A DNA stretch of 64,000 nt from Kibdelosporangium sp040675465 (GCF_040675465.1 NZ_JBFAPA010000019.1:124001-188000); one strand, 5' to 3'. Numbered from the stretch's first letter, positions 40,201 to 46,950 are shown. Notes: generated from the letters alone by a model not told the origin. Translations and numbers: made by a program.

Positions 40201-41893
40201 GCTCGAAAACCAGCCGCGGCGTGAGTACCAGCCCGGCGTTGCCGGCCCGGCTGGCCAGCCGGATCGCGACGATACTGTCCCCGCCCAGCTCGAAGAAGTC
40301 GTCGTCGATGCCGATCCGGGAGATGCCGAGCACCTGGGCGAACAGCCCGCAGAGCGCCTCCTCGCGCGGTGTCCGCGGCGCGGCCGTGGTGCTGTGCACA
40401 ACCGGCGCAGGCAGCGCCCGCCGGTCAAGCTTTCCGTTGTCGGTCAACGGAAGCTCGTCCAGCGTGACCACCGCGGACGGCACCATGAAGTCGGGCAATG
40501 CCTCGGCGACCTGCGCCCGCAGCCCGGCAACGTCCAGAGCGCCGCCCGCAACCACGTACGCCACAAGGCGTTTGTCACCGGGCGCGTCCTCCCGCACCAC
40601 CACCGCGACCTGGCTGACCGCTGGGTCCCGGCTGAACACGGCCTCGATCTCGCCCAGCTCGATCCGGAAGCCCCGCACCTTCACCTGGTGGTCGGCCCGG
40701 CCGAGGAACTCGATCGCCCCATCGGGCAGCCTTCTGGCCAGGTCACCCGTGCGGTACATCCGGGCACCCGCCTGGCCGAAGGGGTCCGCGACGAACCGTT
40801 CGGCGGTCAGGCCGGGCCGGTTGAGGTAGCCGCGGGCCAGGCCGGCCCCGGAGATGTAGAGCTCGCCGGTGTCGCCGTCGGGAACCTCGGCGAGCGTCTC
40901 GTCGAGCAGGTGGATCCGCATGTCGTCCAGCGGCCGGCCGATCGGCACCACGTCGGGCACATCGTCGATTCCTGGCATGGGATGGCAGGTGGCGAAGGTC
41001 GTCGTCTCGGTCGGGCCGTAGCCGTTGACCACAGTGATGCCTGGGCATTCCGCCATCACCCGGCGAACCGCGGCGGGCGGAACGACATCGCCGCCGGACC
41101 AGACCTCCCGCACGTCCCGAAGGCATCCTGGGTTCTCCTGTGCCACAAGGGCGAACAACCCGGCGGTGAGCCAGACCGCGGTGATGTCGGCGGAACTGAT
41201 CGTCTCGGCCAGCGTGGTCAGGTCGAGCTTGCCGGGCGGGGCCACGACGAGCTGCCCACCGGCCAGCAGCGGGACCCAGATCTCATAGGTGGACGCGTCG
41301 AACGACGTCGGCGAGTGCACCAGGACCCGTTGGTGCGCACCGGAAGCGAACATCCGGTCGCGGGTCAGGAGAATCACGTCGTCCTCGGTGACCGCCACAC
41401 CCTTGGGCACACCGGTGGAACCGGAGGTGAACATGACATAGCAGAGCCGATCCGAGCCGCCGGGCTGTGCCGGCAGGTCGTCCTCGGCCAGCGTTTCCAG
41501 CCGTGCGGCGGTTTCCTCGTCGTCGAGCAAAAGCAGTGGTACATCAGCGTTTTCAAACCGGTCCGCGTACTCGGCGACGGTCAGCAGCACCACCGGCCGG
41601 GCGTCGGCGAGCATCACGGCGAGCCGGTCGGTGGGGTACGCGGGATCCAGCGGCAGATAGGCCGCACCCGCCTTGACCACCGCGAGCAGCGTCGTGATCA
41701 GGTCCGCGCCACGCGGCAGGGCCAGTCCGACAAGGCATTCCGGCCCCGCGCCGTGCTCGGCGAGCAACCGGGCCAGCCGGTTCGCCCTCGCGTTGAGGTC
41801 CGCGTAGCTGGTCGGTACGCCGTCGCATACCAGTGCCGTCGCGTGTGGACCGCGGGCAACCTGGGCCTGGAACAGCCGCGCCAGCTCACTCAT
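28274..41893 (-). CDS. five-module nonribosomal peptide synthetase
   Basis: A 4,539-aa assembly-line enzyme. Approximate residues: A1 1-500, T1 515-580, C2 600-1020, A2 remnant 1028-1154, T2 1165-1240, C3 1255-1690, A3 1699-2176, T3 2190-2255, C4 2273-2710, A4 2718-3200, T4 3215-3280, C5 3301-3725, A5 3733-4208, T5 4220-4285, TE 4300-4539 (G-W-S-F-G). No E or MT domain. T1 and T2 carry L-G-G-D-S; T3-T5 carry L-G-G-H-S. Specificity codes by eye: A1 DAYWWGGTF (Val-type), A3 DILQLGLIW (Gly), A4 and A5 both DVADVGVVV (unassigned, Trp-like with Asp278). C domains keep HHxxxDG. ATG 41893 is chosen because GGGGAG sits six bases upstream. First gene of the mbtH-exporter operon. The peptide would be Val-X-Gly-Z-Z, with X unknown. 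Confidence 0.93.
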   Translation of the reverse strand: MSELARLFQAQVARGPHATALVCDGVPTSYADLNARANRLARLLAEHGAGPECLVGLALPRGADLITTLLAVVKAGAAYLPLDPAYPTDRLAVMLADARPVVLLTVAEYADRFENADVPLLLLDDEETAARLETLAEDDLPAQPGGSDRLCYVMFTSGSTGVPKGVAVTEDDVILLTRDRMFASGAHQRVLVHSPTSFDASTYEIWVPLLAGGQLVVAPPGKLDLTTLAETISSADITAVWLTAGLFALVAQENPGCLRDVREVWSGGDVVPPAAVRRVMAECPGITVVNGYGPTETTTFATCHPMPGIDDVPDVVPIGRPLDDMRIHLLDETLAEVPDGDTGELYISGAGLARGYLNRPGLTAERFVADPFGQAGARMYRTGDLARRLPDGAIEFLGRADHQVKVRGFRIELGEIEAVFSRDPAVSQVAVVVREDAPGDKRLVAYVVAGGALDVAGLRAQVAEALPDFMVPSAVVTLDELPLTDNGKLDRRALPAPVVHSTTAAPRTPREEALCGLFAQVLGISRIGIDDDFFELGGDSIVAIRLASRAGNAGLVLTPRLVFEHRTVRRLATVAEAATAVSTADTLDTAPTGELAALRPDVLEVLPLAPLAEGLLFHALYDPEGADVYISQARVGLSGPVDESALRAAAERLLDRHPNLRAGFWVGADSRPVQFIPATAELPWRAVTATEDELPSLSAAERVRFDMERPPLLRFLLVRHAPERHTLVFTNHHILLDGWSTPLLLNELLADHAGDEPAPGTPYREFLSWMDGQREPAESAWRELLAGTTEPTMVAPLGSTEDTAGWDHVTVRLSDELFAGLAERAREHKLTMNPVVQAAWALLLGGLTGRDDVLFGTTVSGRPPHLPGVETMIGLLINTVPVRARLNPEWTLAELLGDLGGQLARMTDHQQVSLTGLQRAIGVGELFDTLTVFENYPEDEAASGPVRITGIDTHFPLHYPLGLIALPGNGLRLRLSYRRDVFDADRARDVMDGLLRVLGTIARQPEQLLGAVPILGESEERRVVDWARGGQTVLDRTGKPVGVGVVGELSIDGRPTGELARWREDGTVQRLGSADAQVWIRGRRVELELIEATLAEHPAVDEAAVVGRDNRLLAYVTGEADVTALREHLAARLPGRPVPAFMVLDELDRNALPEPVFESTVEQGAPRNETEERLAGLFAEVLRLDRVGVDEVFFELGGDSLLAMALIAKVRATFQTELDIRTLFDAPTVAKLAERMARAGAARELLAPRPRPDRIPLSYTQRRLWFLNRLEDSGATYNMPLVLRLSGELDVTALRAAIDDVVHRHEALRTVFVERDGEPEQRVLADLPPMLVHHNVNADELADEIATEIRRDFDLAEQPPMRATLLSTSDREHVLLLVLHHIAGDGWSLAPLGRDLSTAFAARSRGESPAWAPLPVQYAEYTLWQREVLGAEDDPGSALAAQAEFWRTALAGLPEELDLPADRSRPAVASHTGGSVPVRIDPALHERLRDLANTNQVSLFMVLQAGFAALLTRLGAGRDIPIGTPVAGRTDAALDDLIGCFLNTLVLRTDTSGDPSFTELLRRVRQTNLDAYAHADLPFEALVELLNPARSLARHPLFQTMLVLQNTPRVPLELPGLEVTREPDGLGVAKFDLLCDLTEQDGGGVTGRLDYSADLFDETTARSIADRLVRLLAAAAADPDSPLATLDILSAHERETVLRKWNDTSRPVPAQSLVAQFEARVAAHPDRFALEAPRVKLSYGELNARANHLAHHLIEQGAAPERYVAIALPRSADLVVALLAVLKTGAGYLPLDPEYPAERIDHMLEDAAPVVTLRELPDVTSYPDTNPDVPVALSSPAYVIYTSGSTGRPKGVVIPQATLLNFLASMAERFALDETDRLVAVTTIAFDIAALEMYLPLLSGAAIIMADREDVTDPEILLWLIANKGVTVMQATPSLWQAVISTNPEGVRGLRMLVGGEALPPGLAATMRELGSEVTNLYGPTETTIWSTATALTDRPGAPAIGQPIANTSVYVLDESLRPVPPGMAGELYIAGEGLARGYHGRPSLTAERFVADPFGAPGTRMYRTGDLARWGRDGVLDYLGRVDFQVKLRGHRIELGEIEAALSAHPDVTQAVVTVRDQRLVGYLTAEPGRQLDQGAVRASVARSLPEYMVPSTLLVLDAFPLTPNGKVDRKALPAPAADQQERTGRAPRNATEELLCDLFAELLDLPAVGVDDDFFVLGGHSLLAMRLVSRARAMFGKDIKIKQLFLSPTVAGLAQWLAGATTGTRPQPRPRPERIPLSHAQQRMWLTNRLEQSGASYNIPLAVTLTGPLDHAALAAALGDLVTRHEILRTVFPDTETGPCQQILDGWTPGLTVHETGETQLDEARQRVATIGFDLTTEPPLRCHLFVLGPDRHELLLLHHHIAADGRSIAPLLRDLADAYAARCAGEAPGWPSTLQYADFTLWQRDLLGAEEDPESLLSQQLGFWRTELAGLPDELALPADRPRPLVSSHAGGHVDLSLGAELHTALRELARANGVTVFMLLQAAIATLLTRLGAGTDIPIGSPVTARTDESLDDVVGFFVNTLVLRTDTAGDPTFAELLGRVRDRDMAAYAHPDLPFERLVEELQPARSASRHPLFQVLFAFQDAQELELAFGGLTAEAEVRHTDLATVDLVFYLAENEGGLSGVLEYSADLFDRSTVERFAGWFERLLGAIAAGPDRRISELGLLAPQEIHQLVHGWNDTAAEVPAAPLPVLVAAQAERTPLAPAISFGDTEISYAELNTRANQLAHRLIGLGAGPETLVAISVPRSAEMIVAWLAVLKTGAAYLPVDPGYPAERIEFMLADARPRLVLTTGETGLAGVRLDDPKIATQPSTDPDVAIDLARPAYVIYTSGSTGTPKGVVVTHSGIAGMIGQHIDRLGLGPGCRFLLAVSFSFDVSMADIAMTLVSGATLVVPEPGRQMAGAELAGLIDEYKVTHTDLVASMLASMPDRELPGLRGFVVGGEACSGDLVARWSPGRTMMQVYGPTEGTVVAAMSDPLSGNETPPIGRPVRNTRALVLDEALCPVPVGVPGELYLCGRGLARGYLNRPGLTAERFVANPYGDPGERMYRTGDLARRRPDGTLEFIGRSDRQVKVRGFRVELGEIESVLCGQPGVSAAAVVLRDERLAGYVVAAPDTDPARIRAAVGTVLPDHMVPAAIVVLDALPLTPNGKLDRKALPAPDFGALTGGRAPRTAREEILAGLYATTLGVSAVGVDDSFFDLGGHSLLATRLMNAIRSAFGVELPVRAVFESPSVAELARRLRTADRATRPLVAVTRPEHMPLSPAQQRLWFLNQLPGQDAAYNVSFAWRLTGPLDVEALSAAIDDLTARHESLRTIFPHDGTGPTQVVLPTGPALSIVDGGIEAEVARGFELTTQAPLRPTLVRLGQNEHVLLLVLHHIAFDGASAAPMLRDLAQAYQARATGSVPGFVALPVQYADYTLWQRQLLGADDDPASLANRQLDYWRTTLAGLPEEVALPYDRARPAMPSGHGDVVSFELSGEVQESLGALARENGVTVFMVWHAALAALLHRLGAGDDLPIGTPLGARSDAALDDAVGFFVNTLVLRTDTSGDPTFAELLARVRETDLAAYAAADVPFERVVEELAPVRTLSRPPLFQVILAMQDDAEPGFDLPGVDAEAIEPGVVASRFDLELSICGARADLTFSTDLFDRSTASRIAGWLSTVLTSVTTAPTQPISTIDLLDDAERERVLVTWNNTEAPTPGAVLPHLIEEQVRRTPDATAVIFEDTSITYAELNARANRLAHSLIGRGAGPERLVALTLPRSVELIVAWLAVLKTGAAYLPIDPAYPAERIDFMLADARPELVLSTSDVESADGPDTDPGVAIDKATPAYVIYTSGSTGTPKGTVVTHAGIVTMARAHVDRLGVDGTSRFLLAVSISFDVSMADIALTLLAGAALVVPGPDRQVAGAELADLIDEHRVTHTDLVASMLASMPDSELPSLQGFVVGGEACTGDLVARWSPGRTMMQVYGLTETTVVSVMSDPLAGTASPPMGRPMPATRCYVLDAALRPVPAGVPGELYLCGPGLARGYLNRPELTAQRFVASPFGAPGERMYRTGDVVRWRPDGTLEFVGRADQQVKVRGFRVELGEIETLLCGQSDVARAAVVVRDERLVGYVVPAAGAHLDATAIRAAAARTLPDYLVPAAVLVVDELPMSPNGKLDRAALPAPEFAISGRRPGTPREEILCGLFAETLGLPEVGLDDGFFELGGHSLLATRLLGRIEAAFGVRLTVRALFEAPTAAGLLAHLDTGTELDETSTLLVLRANGTAEPLFCVHPAAGVGWGYAGLLRHLDPDRPVYALQSSQLGDPDAPAARSVAELAARYVEQIRAVQPHGPYHLLGWSFGGVVAHAMATLLQAAGERVGTLTLLDAYPDANGPGAEAPTRAALLGTLGLDTESGLSEALLTGMTRAFTANLAALNGVRPGVFDGDLRFFRAAADKRTTDPLPSAWAPHVTGQIEVHEIDCAHGALTRPAALATIGPILSSHLDHSHAHTGENA
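29290..33740 (-). repeat. intragenic duplication of NRPS modules 4 and 5
   Basis: The A4 and A5 regions (about 32310-33740 and 29290-30690) are near-copies about 3.0 kb apart. Long identical stretches occur, for example around the active-site loop at about 32885-32955 and 29885-29940. Both have F-D-V-S-M-A-D-I-A and V-T-H-T-D-L-V-A-S-M-L-A. Differences include Y-G-P-T-E-G in A4 and Y-G-L-T-E-T in A5. This indicates module duplication or gene conversion, and the same residue added twice. Confidence 0.75.
38430..38810 (-). other. vestigial adenylation domain of NRPS module 2
   Basis: Between C2 and T2 there are only about 127 residues where an A domain needs about 500. What remains resembles the small C-terminal subdomain: R-G-R-R-V-E-L-E-L-I-E-A matches motif A8. 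Motifs A2 to A7 are absent, and the A10 lysine motif (N-G-K-x-D-R) is reduced to D-E-L-D-R-N-A-L-P. The frame is intact, so this is an internal in-frame deletion. The domain cannot activate an amino acid; T2 must be charged in trans or be bypassed. Confidence 0.85.
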
Positions 41894-42016
41894 GCTCATC
41901 TCCCCGTTCTCAACCCAGTGGACCGGGCCAATCCCGTACCGTGTTGCCTCGTCCCTGGGGAGGTGCACTAGCTTGGCCTGGTTCCCGGCCGCCGACCCGT
42001 GCCAATGGAGCGGAAA
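41894..42016. promoter_or_regulatory. divergent promoter region of NRPS and MocR regulator
   Basis: A 123-bp space between the divergent NRPS and MocR genes. It includes AGTGGACC at 41917-41924 followed by a partial mirror (GGGCCA), reminiscent of the half-sites reported for PdxR/MocR regulators. Being shared by both starts, it is the natural place for the MocR protein to act on both operons. No confident -35/-10 pair was identified. Confidence 0.4.
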
Positions 42017-43495
42017 ATGGATCGTTTTGTGGATCCGGCCGAGCTGGTGGACCTGCTCGGTGACTGGACCTCCGGCTCTGGCCCGCTGTACCGCAAGCTG
42101 GCCGCGGCGCTGGACAAGGCCGCCGCCGCGGGCGATCTGCGCCCCGGTGAGCGGATGCCTTCGGAGCGTGAGCTGGCCAAGCTGCTGCGGGTCAGCCGTG
42201 CCACTGTTGTGGCCGCGTACGACGACCTGCGCGGCCGGGATGTGCTGGACAGCCTGCGCGGCAGCGGAACCCGGGTGACCAACGCCGTACGGCAGCGCTC
42301 CGGCGCCGACGGCCGGGTGCCCGGCGGCCGCGCCACGTCGATCTTCCAGCGGCTCGTCGACGGCCCGGGCGAGTTGATCTCCTTGGCGTTCGCCGTGGAG
42401 ACGGCCGCTCCCGAGCTCGGCGACGCGCTGCGTGACCTGGTCCGCCACGACCTGCCCGGCCTGCTCGCCGACGTCGGCTACCACCCGCGCGGGTTCCCGC
42501 CGCTGCGTGAAGCGGTCGCGATCCATTACGAGGACATGGGATTACCCACTGCGGCGGACCAGATACTCGTCACCACCGGTGCCCAGCAGGCTCTTGGCCT
42601 GGTGACCCAGATGTACCTGCGCCAAGGATCGGTCGTCGTGGTCGAACAGCCGAGCTGGCCGGGATGTCTCGACGTGTTCCGTGCCGCCGGTGCGACCACG
42701 GTCGCGGTTCCCCTTGATGAGGACGGCATTCACCCCGACGGCGTAGCCCGCGCCTTCGCCGAACACTCGCCTTCACTGCTGTACGTCATGCCGACGTACC
42801 ACAATCCCACCGGGGCGTTGATGACCGCGACCCGTCGCGCCCGGATCGGTGAGCTGGCCGCGAAGTTCGGCGTCCCGGTGCTGGAGGACAACGCCTACGC
42901 GGGGTTCTCCGCCGGATCGCCGTCCGGCTCGCCCGGCCCGGTCGCCGCCTACTCCCCCGCCGGCGCCGAGATTCTCACCGTCGGTTCGCTGGCCAAGGCG
43001 TTGTGGGGCGGCCTGCGGATCGGCTGGCTGCGTGCGTCCACCGAGGTCACCGAACGCTTGGCCCGGTACAAGGTGCGCGCCGACCTGGCGAGCCCGGTCC
43101 TCGACCAGGCGCTGGCCGCGCGCCTGCTCCCCCAGCTCGGCACGATCGCCAAGTCGCGCACCGAGGCCATGCTCGGCCGGCTGGACCACCTGTGCGACCT
43201 GCTGACCACTCACCTTCCCGACTGGCGCTGGCGCCGCCCGGCCGGTGGTTCGGCGCTGTGGGTGGAACTTCCGGGCGCAGACGCGCGGGTTTTCGCCCAG
43301 CTCGCCCTGCGCCACGGCGTGGAGATCGTGCCCGGCGCCGCCGCCGACCCGACCGGCGGTCACGACTCCTTCATCCGGCTTCCGTTCACCTTTCCCAGTA
43401 CGACACTTGACGAACTGGTCAGCCGTCTGCGGTCCGCCTGGCTCGACCTGCAGCGGCACGGCCCCGAGTCCTCCCGGCTGGACCTTGTGGTCTGA
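42017..43495 (+). CDS. MocR/PdxR-type GntR-aminotransferase regulator
   Basis: A 492-aa fusion. The N-terminal winged helix of GntR type (G-E-R-M-P-S-E-R-E-L-A-K-L-L-R-V-S-R) is joined to a fold-type I aminotransferase-like domain. The PLP lysine lies in V-G-S-L-A-K-A-L-W-G-G, preceded by Y-V-M-P-T-Y-H-N-P-T-G. Such regulators bind PLP, often with an amino acid, and control PLP or amino acid metabolism genes. ATG 42017 is chosen because GGAG lies five bases upstream; GTG 41999 is an alternative. It is divergent from the NRPS and probably regulates that operon. Confidence 0.88.
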   Translation: MDRFVDPAELVDLLGDWTSGSGPLYRKLAAALDKAAAAGDLRPGERMPSERELAKLLRVSRATVVAAYDDLRGRDVLDSLRGSGTRVTNAVRQRSGADGRVPGGRATSIFQRLVDGPGELISLAFAVETAAPELGDALRDLVRHDLPGLLADVGYHPRGFPPLREAVAIHYEDMGLPTAADQILVTTGAQQALGLVTQMYLRQGSVVVVEQPSWPGCLDVFRAAGATTVAVPLDEDGIHPDGVARAFAEHSPSLLYVMPTYHNPTGALMTATRRARIGELAAKFGVPVLEDNAYAGFSAGSPSGSPGPVAAYSPAGAEILTVGSLAKALWGGLRIGWLRASTEVTERLARYKVRADLASPVLDQALAARLLPQLGTIAKSRTEAMLGRLDHLCDLLTTHLPDWRWRRPAGGSALWVELPGADARVFAQLALRHGVEIVPGAAADPTGGHDSFIRLPFTFPSTTLDELVSRLRSAWLDLQRHGPESSRLDLVV

Positions 43496-43587
43496 CCTGC
43501 GGTCTCATGGGAAACGTTGGGCGCACTACGAATCTGGGGGCTTTGCCCCTACATGGGTGTCCAACTGGCGTGGCACAGTGCGATGCT

Positions 43588-46500
43588 GTGAGCACTCCCT
43601 CTGCCGATTACCTGACGCCCTACTGGTGGGCGGGTGGCCTGGCGCTGCAGGAGCGGCTGCCGGCCACGACCGCCGGGAGTGCGCCGGAACGGCTCGAACG
43701 GTGGCGTGGGGCGCCGGGCGACGAGGCCGCGGCGCTGTTCGGTGAACGGCTGGCCGCGGTGGGCATCGACGAGGCGGGCGCGAGCGCGCTGCTGGCCGAG
43801 CCGCACGAGTCCCTGGGTGTCCGCAGTGGACGTCCGATGTGGACGGACCTGGTCGAGGAGGCGGTGGCCGGCGCCGAGGACGTGCCGGTGGACACGGCGG
43901 CGTTCACCGGGCCGGTCCAGCCTTTCGTAACAGTGGCCCGGGCCAAGCTGACGCGGGCCGTGTCCGGGCTGGCCGAAGGTGCCCGGATCGATCTGGACGC
44001 GGTGCTCGTGGCGTTCGCCGAGCAACTGGGCGCCCGCCTGGCCCGGCTGGCCGCGCGGACGTTGGTGCTGGAGCTGAACGTCGCCCGCGTGACCGGGAGC
44101 CTGACCGGCCACACCGCCGCCGAGCGGTTCGCGGACTTCACCGGACAGGTGACCACCACGGCCGGGCTGGCGCGGCTGCTCGCGGAGTACCCGGTACTGG
44201 GCCGGTTGCTGGGCCAGGACTGCCAGTACGCGGTGGCCGCGGCGACCGAGCTGCTCGAACGGTTCGCGGCCGACCGCCCGGCCATCGCCGCAGCCCTGAC
44301 CGACGGCGACCCGGGCACGCTCGTGGCCGTCGAAGCCGGTGCGGGCGACCGGCACGGCCGCGGCCGATCGGTGTCCATGCTGCGGTTCGACAGTGGCGAC
44401 ACGGTCGTGTACAAACCGCGACCCGTTGCGCTGCAGGCACATTTCACCGACCTGGTGGCCTGGTTGAACACCAAGGTGCCCGGCCTGGGGCTGCGCACGG
44501 CCCGTTGCCTGGTCCGGCCGGGGTACGGCTGGCTGGAGTTCATCCGGCACGGTCCCTGCACCGAGGTGAGCGAGGTGGACCGGTTCTACCGGCGCCAAGG
44601 GGCGTTGCTGGCCCTGCTGTACGCGGTGGACGGCACCGACATCCACTTCGAGAACCTGATCGCCGCCGCCGACCAGCCGGTCCTGGTGGACGTGGAGACG
44701 TTGTTCCACCCGACCGTGCCACCGGTGCTCACCGCGGGTCCAGACCCGGCGGTCGCGGCGTTGGGCCGGTCGGTGCTGCGCACCGCCCTGCTGCCCCAGC
44801 TGTTGTTCGGGGAGCAGGGCGCGCTGGACATTTCCGGGCTCGGTGGCGACAAGGGCACGACGTTCCCGTTCGAGGCGGTGGGCTGGTCGGACACCGGGAC
44901 CGACGAGATGCGGCTGGTGCGCCGGTCGGTCGAGTTCCACGGCGCGGTCAACCGGCCGACGCTGCACGGCCGCGACGCCGACCCCGCGGACTACGAGGCG
45001 GCCCTGCTGACCGGGTTCCGCGCTGGTTACGACGCCATAGTGGCCCATCGCGACGACCTCATCGGCCCGGACGGGTTGCTCTCGGCGTGTTCGGCCGACG
45101 AGATCCGGATCGTGCTGCGGCCCACCCGGGTGTACGCGACGCTGCTCGACGAGTCGACCCATCCCACGGTGCTGCGTGACGGCCTCGACCGCGACCGGGT
45201 GCTGGACGCGTTGTGGGCCGACCCGATGGACCCGGCGCGCAGGCGGCGGCTGATCCGCCACGAGGTGGCCGACCTGTGGGCGGGCGACGTGCCGATGTTC
45301 GTGGGACGCCCGGGTTCCCGGGACGTGTGGACGGCCACCGGCGACCGGCTGGCCGGGCTGCTCGACGAGTCCGGGCTGGCCGCCGTCACCGCCAAGATCA
45401 CCGCGATGGGCGAGGTCGACCAGCACGAGCAGGAGTGGCTGATCACCGCGGCGCTGGCGACCAGGCTCACCGAGGTCGAGCACCAGGGCCGGGTGCCGGT
45501 GCCCAGCCCGGTCGTGCCCGTCGTGCCGGACGCGCAGCGGCTGCTCGCCACCGCGTGCGGGATCGCCGACGAGATCGTGGCCAGGGCGCTGCCGGACCGC
45601 GACGGGGTGAACTGGCTGGGCCTCGAACCGATCGACTGGCGTTACTGGGCGGTGCTGCCGATGAGCGCCGGGCTCGCGGATGGCTACACCGGAGTGGCCC
45701 TGTTTCTCGCCCAAGTCGGCGCCCTGACCGGAGCCGCGCGCTACACCGATCTCGCCCGCCGGGCACTGCACCGGATGCCGCTGCTGCTGGACACTCTCGA
45801 CGCGAACGCCGACGCGGCGGCCGCGGTCGGCCCGGGGCTGCTGGGGTTCGGCGGCATCTGTTACGCGCTGGCGCGGATCGCCACGCTGCTCAACGATGAC
45901 GAGGCACGCGACTGTCTCGCGCGCGCGGTCGACCTGGCCGGCCGCCACCCGGACGACCGGGCCGACGTGGTGTTCGGCGACGCCGGGGGGCTGCTGGCGA
46001 TGCTGGCCGTGCACGCGGAGACCGGCCTGCCCAGCGCGCGATCGCTGGCCGGGCGGTTCGCCGCGCGACTGCTCGAGTGTCCTCAATGGACAGACATGTC
46101 CGCCGGGTTCGCCATGGGGCCGGCCGGAGCGGGGCACGCCCTGCTGCGTTACGCCAAGACCGTTGGAGGACAGCGTTATGCCGAAGCCGGGGTGGCCGCC
46201 ATCGAGAAGGACACGACGCCGTGGCGCGACCACCGGACACCCGACTACGGCTGGTGCGCCGGTCTTTCCGGGGCCGTCCTGGCCCGAAGCGCCGACCTGG
46301 ACCGGTTCGACGACGTGGAGCGGTGCGTGCCCACGCTCGCCACCCGCGACCCGTTGCGCGACAACAGCCTCTGCCACGGCGAGCTCGGCGCCATGGAGGC
46401 GCTCACCGTGCTCGCGGCCGCGGGCAACGAACAAGCGGCCATGGCGTGGCGGCACGGAGCCGGCCGGGTACTGGCCGTGATCGACCGGCTCGGTCCCCGG

Positions 46501-46629
46501 TGCGCCACACCGAACGCGGTGCGCTCGCCGGGCATGCTCACCGGCCTGTCCGGGATCGGGTACGGCCTGTTGCGGCTTGGCTTCCCCGAAAGTGTCCCCT
46601 CGGTACTCCTGCTCGAACCGGGGTCGTGA
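43588..46629 (+). CDS. class II lanthipeptide synthetase (LanM)
   Basis: About 1,013 aa. The N-terminal dehydratase domain (DUF4135) shows V-V-Y-K-P-R-P near residue 272 and G-T-D-I-H-F-E-N-L-I-A; these phosphorylate and eliminate Ser/Thr in known LanM enzymes. The C-terminal LanC cyclase has Cys890 in G-W-C-A-G-L-S-G and Cys929-His930 in S-L-C-H-G-E-L-G, the complete zinc triad. GTG 43588 (MSTPSADYLTPYWW) is preferred to ATG 43507, whose extra 27 residues read as leader-like noise. Neither start has a strong ribosome binding site. No LanT is nearby. The next gene encodes a possible substrate peptide without Cys. Confidence 0.92.
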   Translation: MSTPSADYLTPYWWAGGLALQERLPATTAGSAPERLERWRGAPGDEAAALFGERLAAVGIDEAGASALLAEPHESLGVRSGRPMWTDLVEEAVAGAEDVPVDTAAFTGPVQPFVTVARAKLTRAVSGLAEGARIDLDAVLVAFAEQLGARLARLAARTLVLELNVARVTGSLTGHTAAERFADFTGQVTTTAGLARLLAEYPVLGRLLGQDCQYAVAAATELLERFAADRPAIAAALTDGDPGTLVAVEAGAGDRHGRGRSVSMLRFDSGDTVVYKPRPVALQAHFTDLVAWLNTKVPGLGLRTARCLVRPGYGWLEFIRHGPCTEVSEVDRFYRRQGALLALLYAVDGTDIHFENLIAAADQPVLVDVETLFHPTVPPVLTAGPDPAVAALGRSVLRTALLPQLLFGEQGALDISGLGGDKGTTFPFEAVGWSDTGTDEMRLVRRSVEFHGAVNRPTLHGRDADPADYEAALLTGFRAGYDAIVAHRDDLIGPDGLLSACSADEIRIVLRPTRVYATLLDESTHPTVLRDGLDRDRVLDALWADPMDPARRRRLIRHEVADLWAGDVPMFVGRPGSRDVWTATGDRLAGLLDESGLAAVTAKITAMGEVDQHEQEWLITAALATRLTEVEHQGRVPVPSPVVPVVPDAQRLLATACGIADEIVARALPDRDGVNWLGLEPIDWRYWAVLPMSAGLADGYTGVALFLAQVGALTGAARYTDLARRALHRMPLLLDTLDANADAAAAVGPGLLGFGGICYALARIATLLNDDEARDCLARAVDLAGRHPDDRADVVFGDAGGLLAMLAVHAETGLPSARSLAGRFAARLLECPQWTDMSAGFAMGPAGAGHALLRYAKTVGGQRYAEAGVAAIEKDTTPWRDHRTPDYGWCAGLSGAVLARSADLDRFDDVERCVPTLATRDPLRDNSLCHGELGAMEALTVLAAAGNEQAAMAWRHGAGRVLAVIDRLGPRCATPNAVRSPGMLTGLSGIGYGLLRLGFPESVPSVLLLEPGS

Positions 46630-46755
46630 CAGTTTGTCATTAGTGCCTTAGTGTCTTGCGCCGAGTTCCTGCCGGATACTCCCTAACGATCCGCCCCGGG
46701 CGCCGATATAGGCGTCGTTTGGTCTCATACACCCGAATCCCAAGGGACGAAACAG

Positions 46756-46950
46756 ATGGATGAAAGCAGCAAGCAGGCCGACGCCTGGAAGACCGCCGAG
46801 CCCGGGTCCGACCACCCGGCAGGCGAGATCAGGGTGACGCCGAAGCGGTTGGCGGGCGCCAGGTTCGCGGCGCTCGGTGGCATGGCGATGGGCGCGCTGG
46901 CCGCCGCGACGCCGATCTTCCAGCACGTCGGCACCACGTCCGGCCCCTGA
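46756..46950 (+). CDS. 64-aa cysteine-free peptide, possible LanM substrate
   Basis: The gene starts at ATG 46756 after AGGGACG and lies 127 bp downstream of the LanM stop. The first half is hydrophilic (MDESSKQADAWKTAEPGSDH), then a basic turn R-V-T-P-K-R-L-A-G-A-R, a hydrophobic A-A-L-G-G-M-A-M-G-A-L-A-A-A and the tail TPIFQHVGTTSGP. The G-G followed by a Thr/Ser-containing tail resembles a leader/core layout, but there is no Cys, so no lanthionine ring could form within it. It may be a dehydrated linear peptide, a cyclase target via another nucleophile, or unrelated to LanM. Confidence 0.6.
   Translation: MDESSKQADAWKTAEPGSDHPAGEIRVTPKRLAGARFAALGGMAMGALAAATPIFQHVGTTSGP

Noticed and set aside
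41894..42526. Extending the NRPS start about 210 codons upstream
   Set aside because: The extension is antisense of the MocR gene, carries no domain sequence, and GGGGAG precedes ATG 41893.
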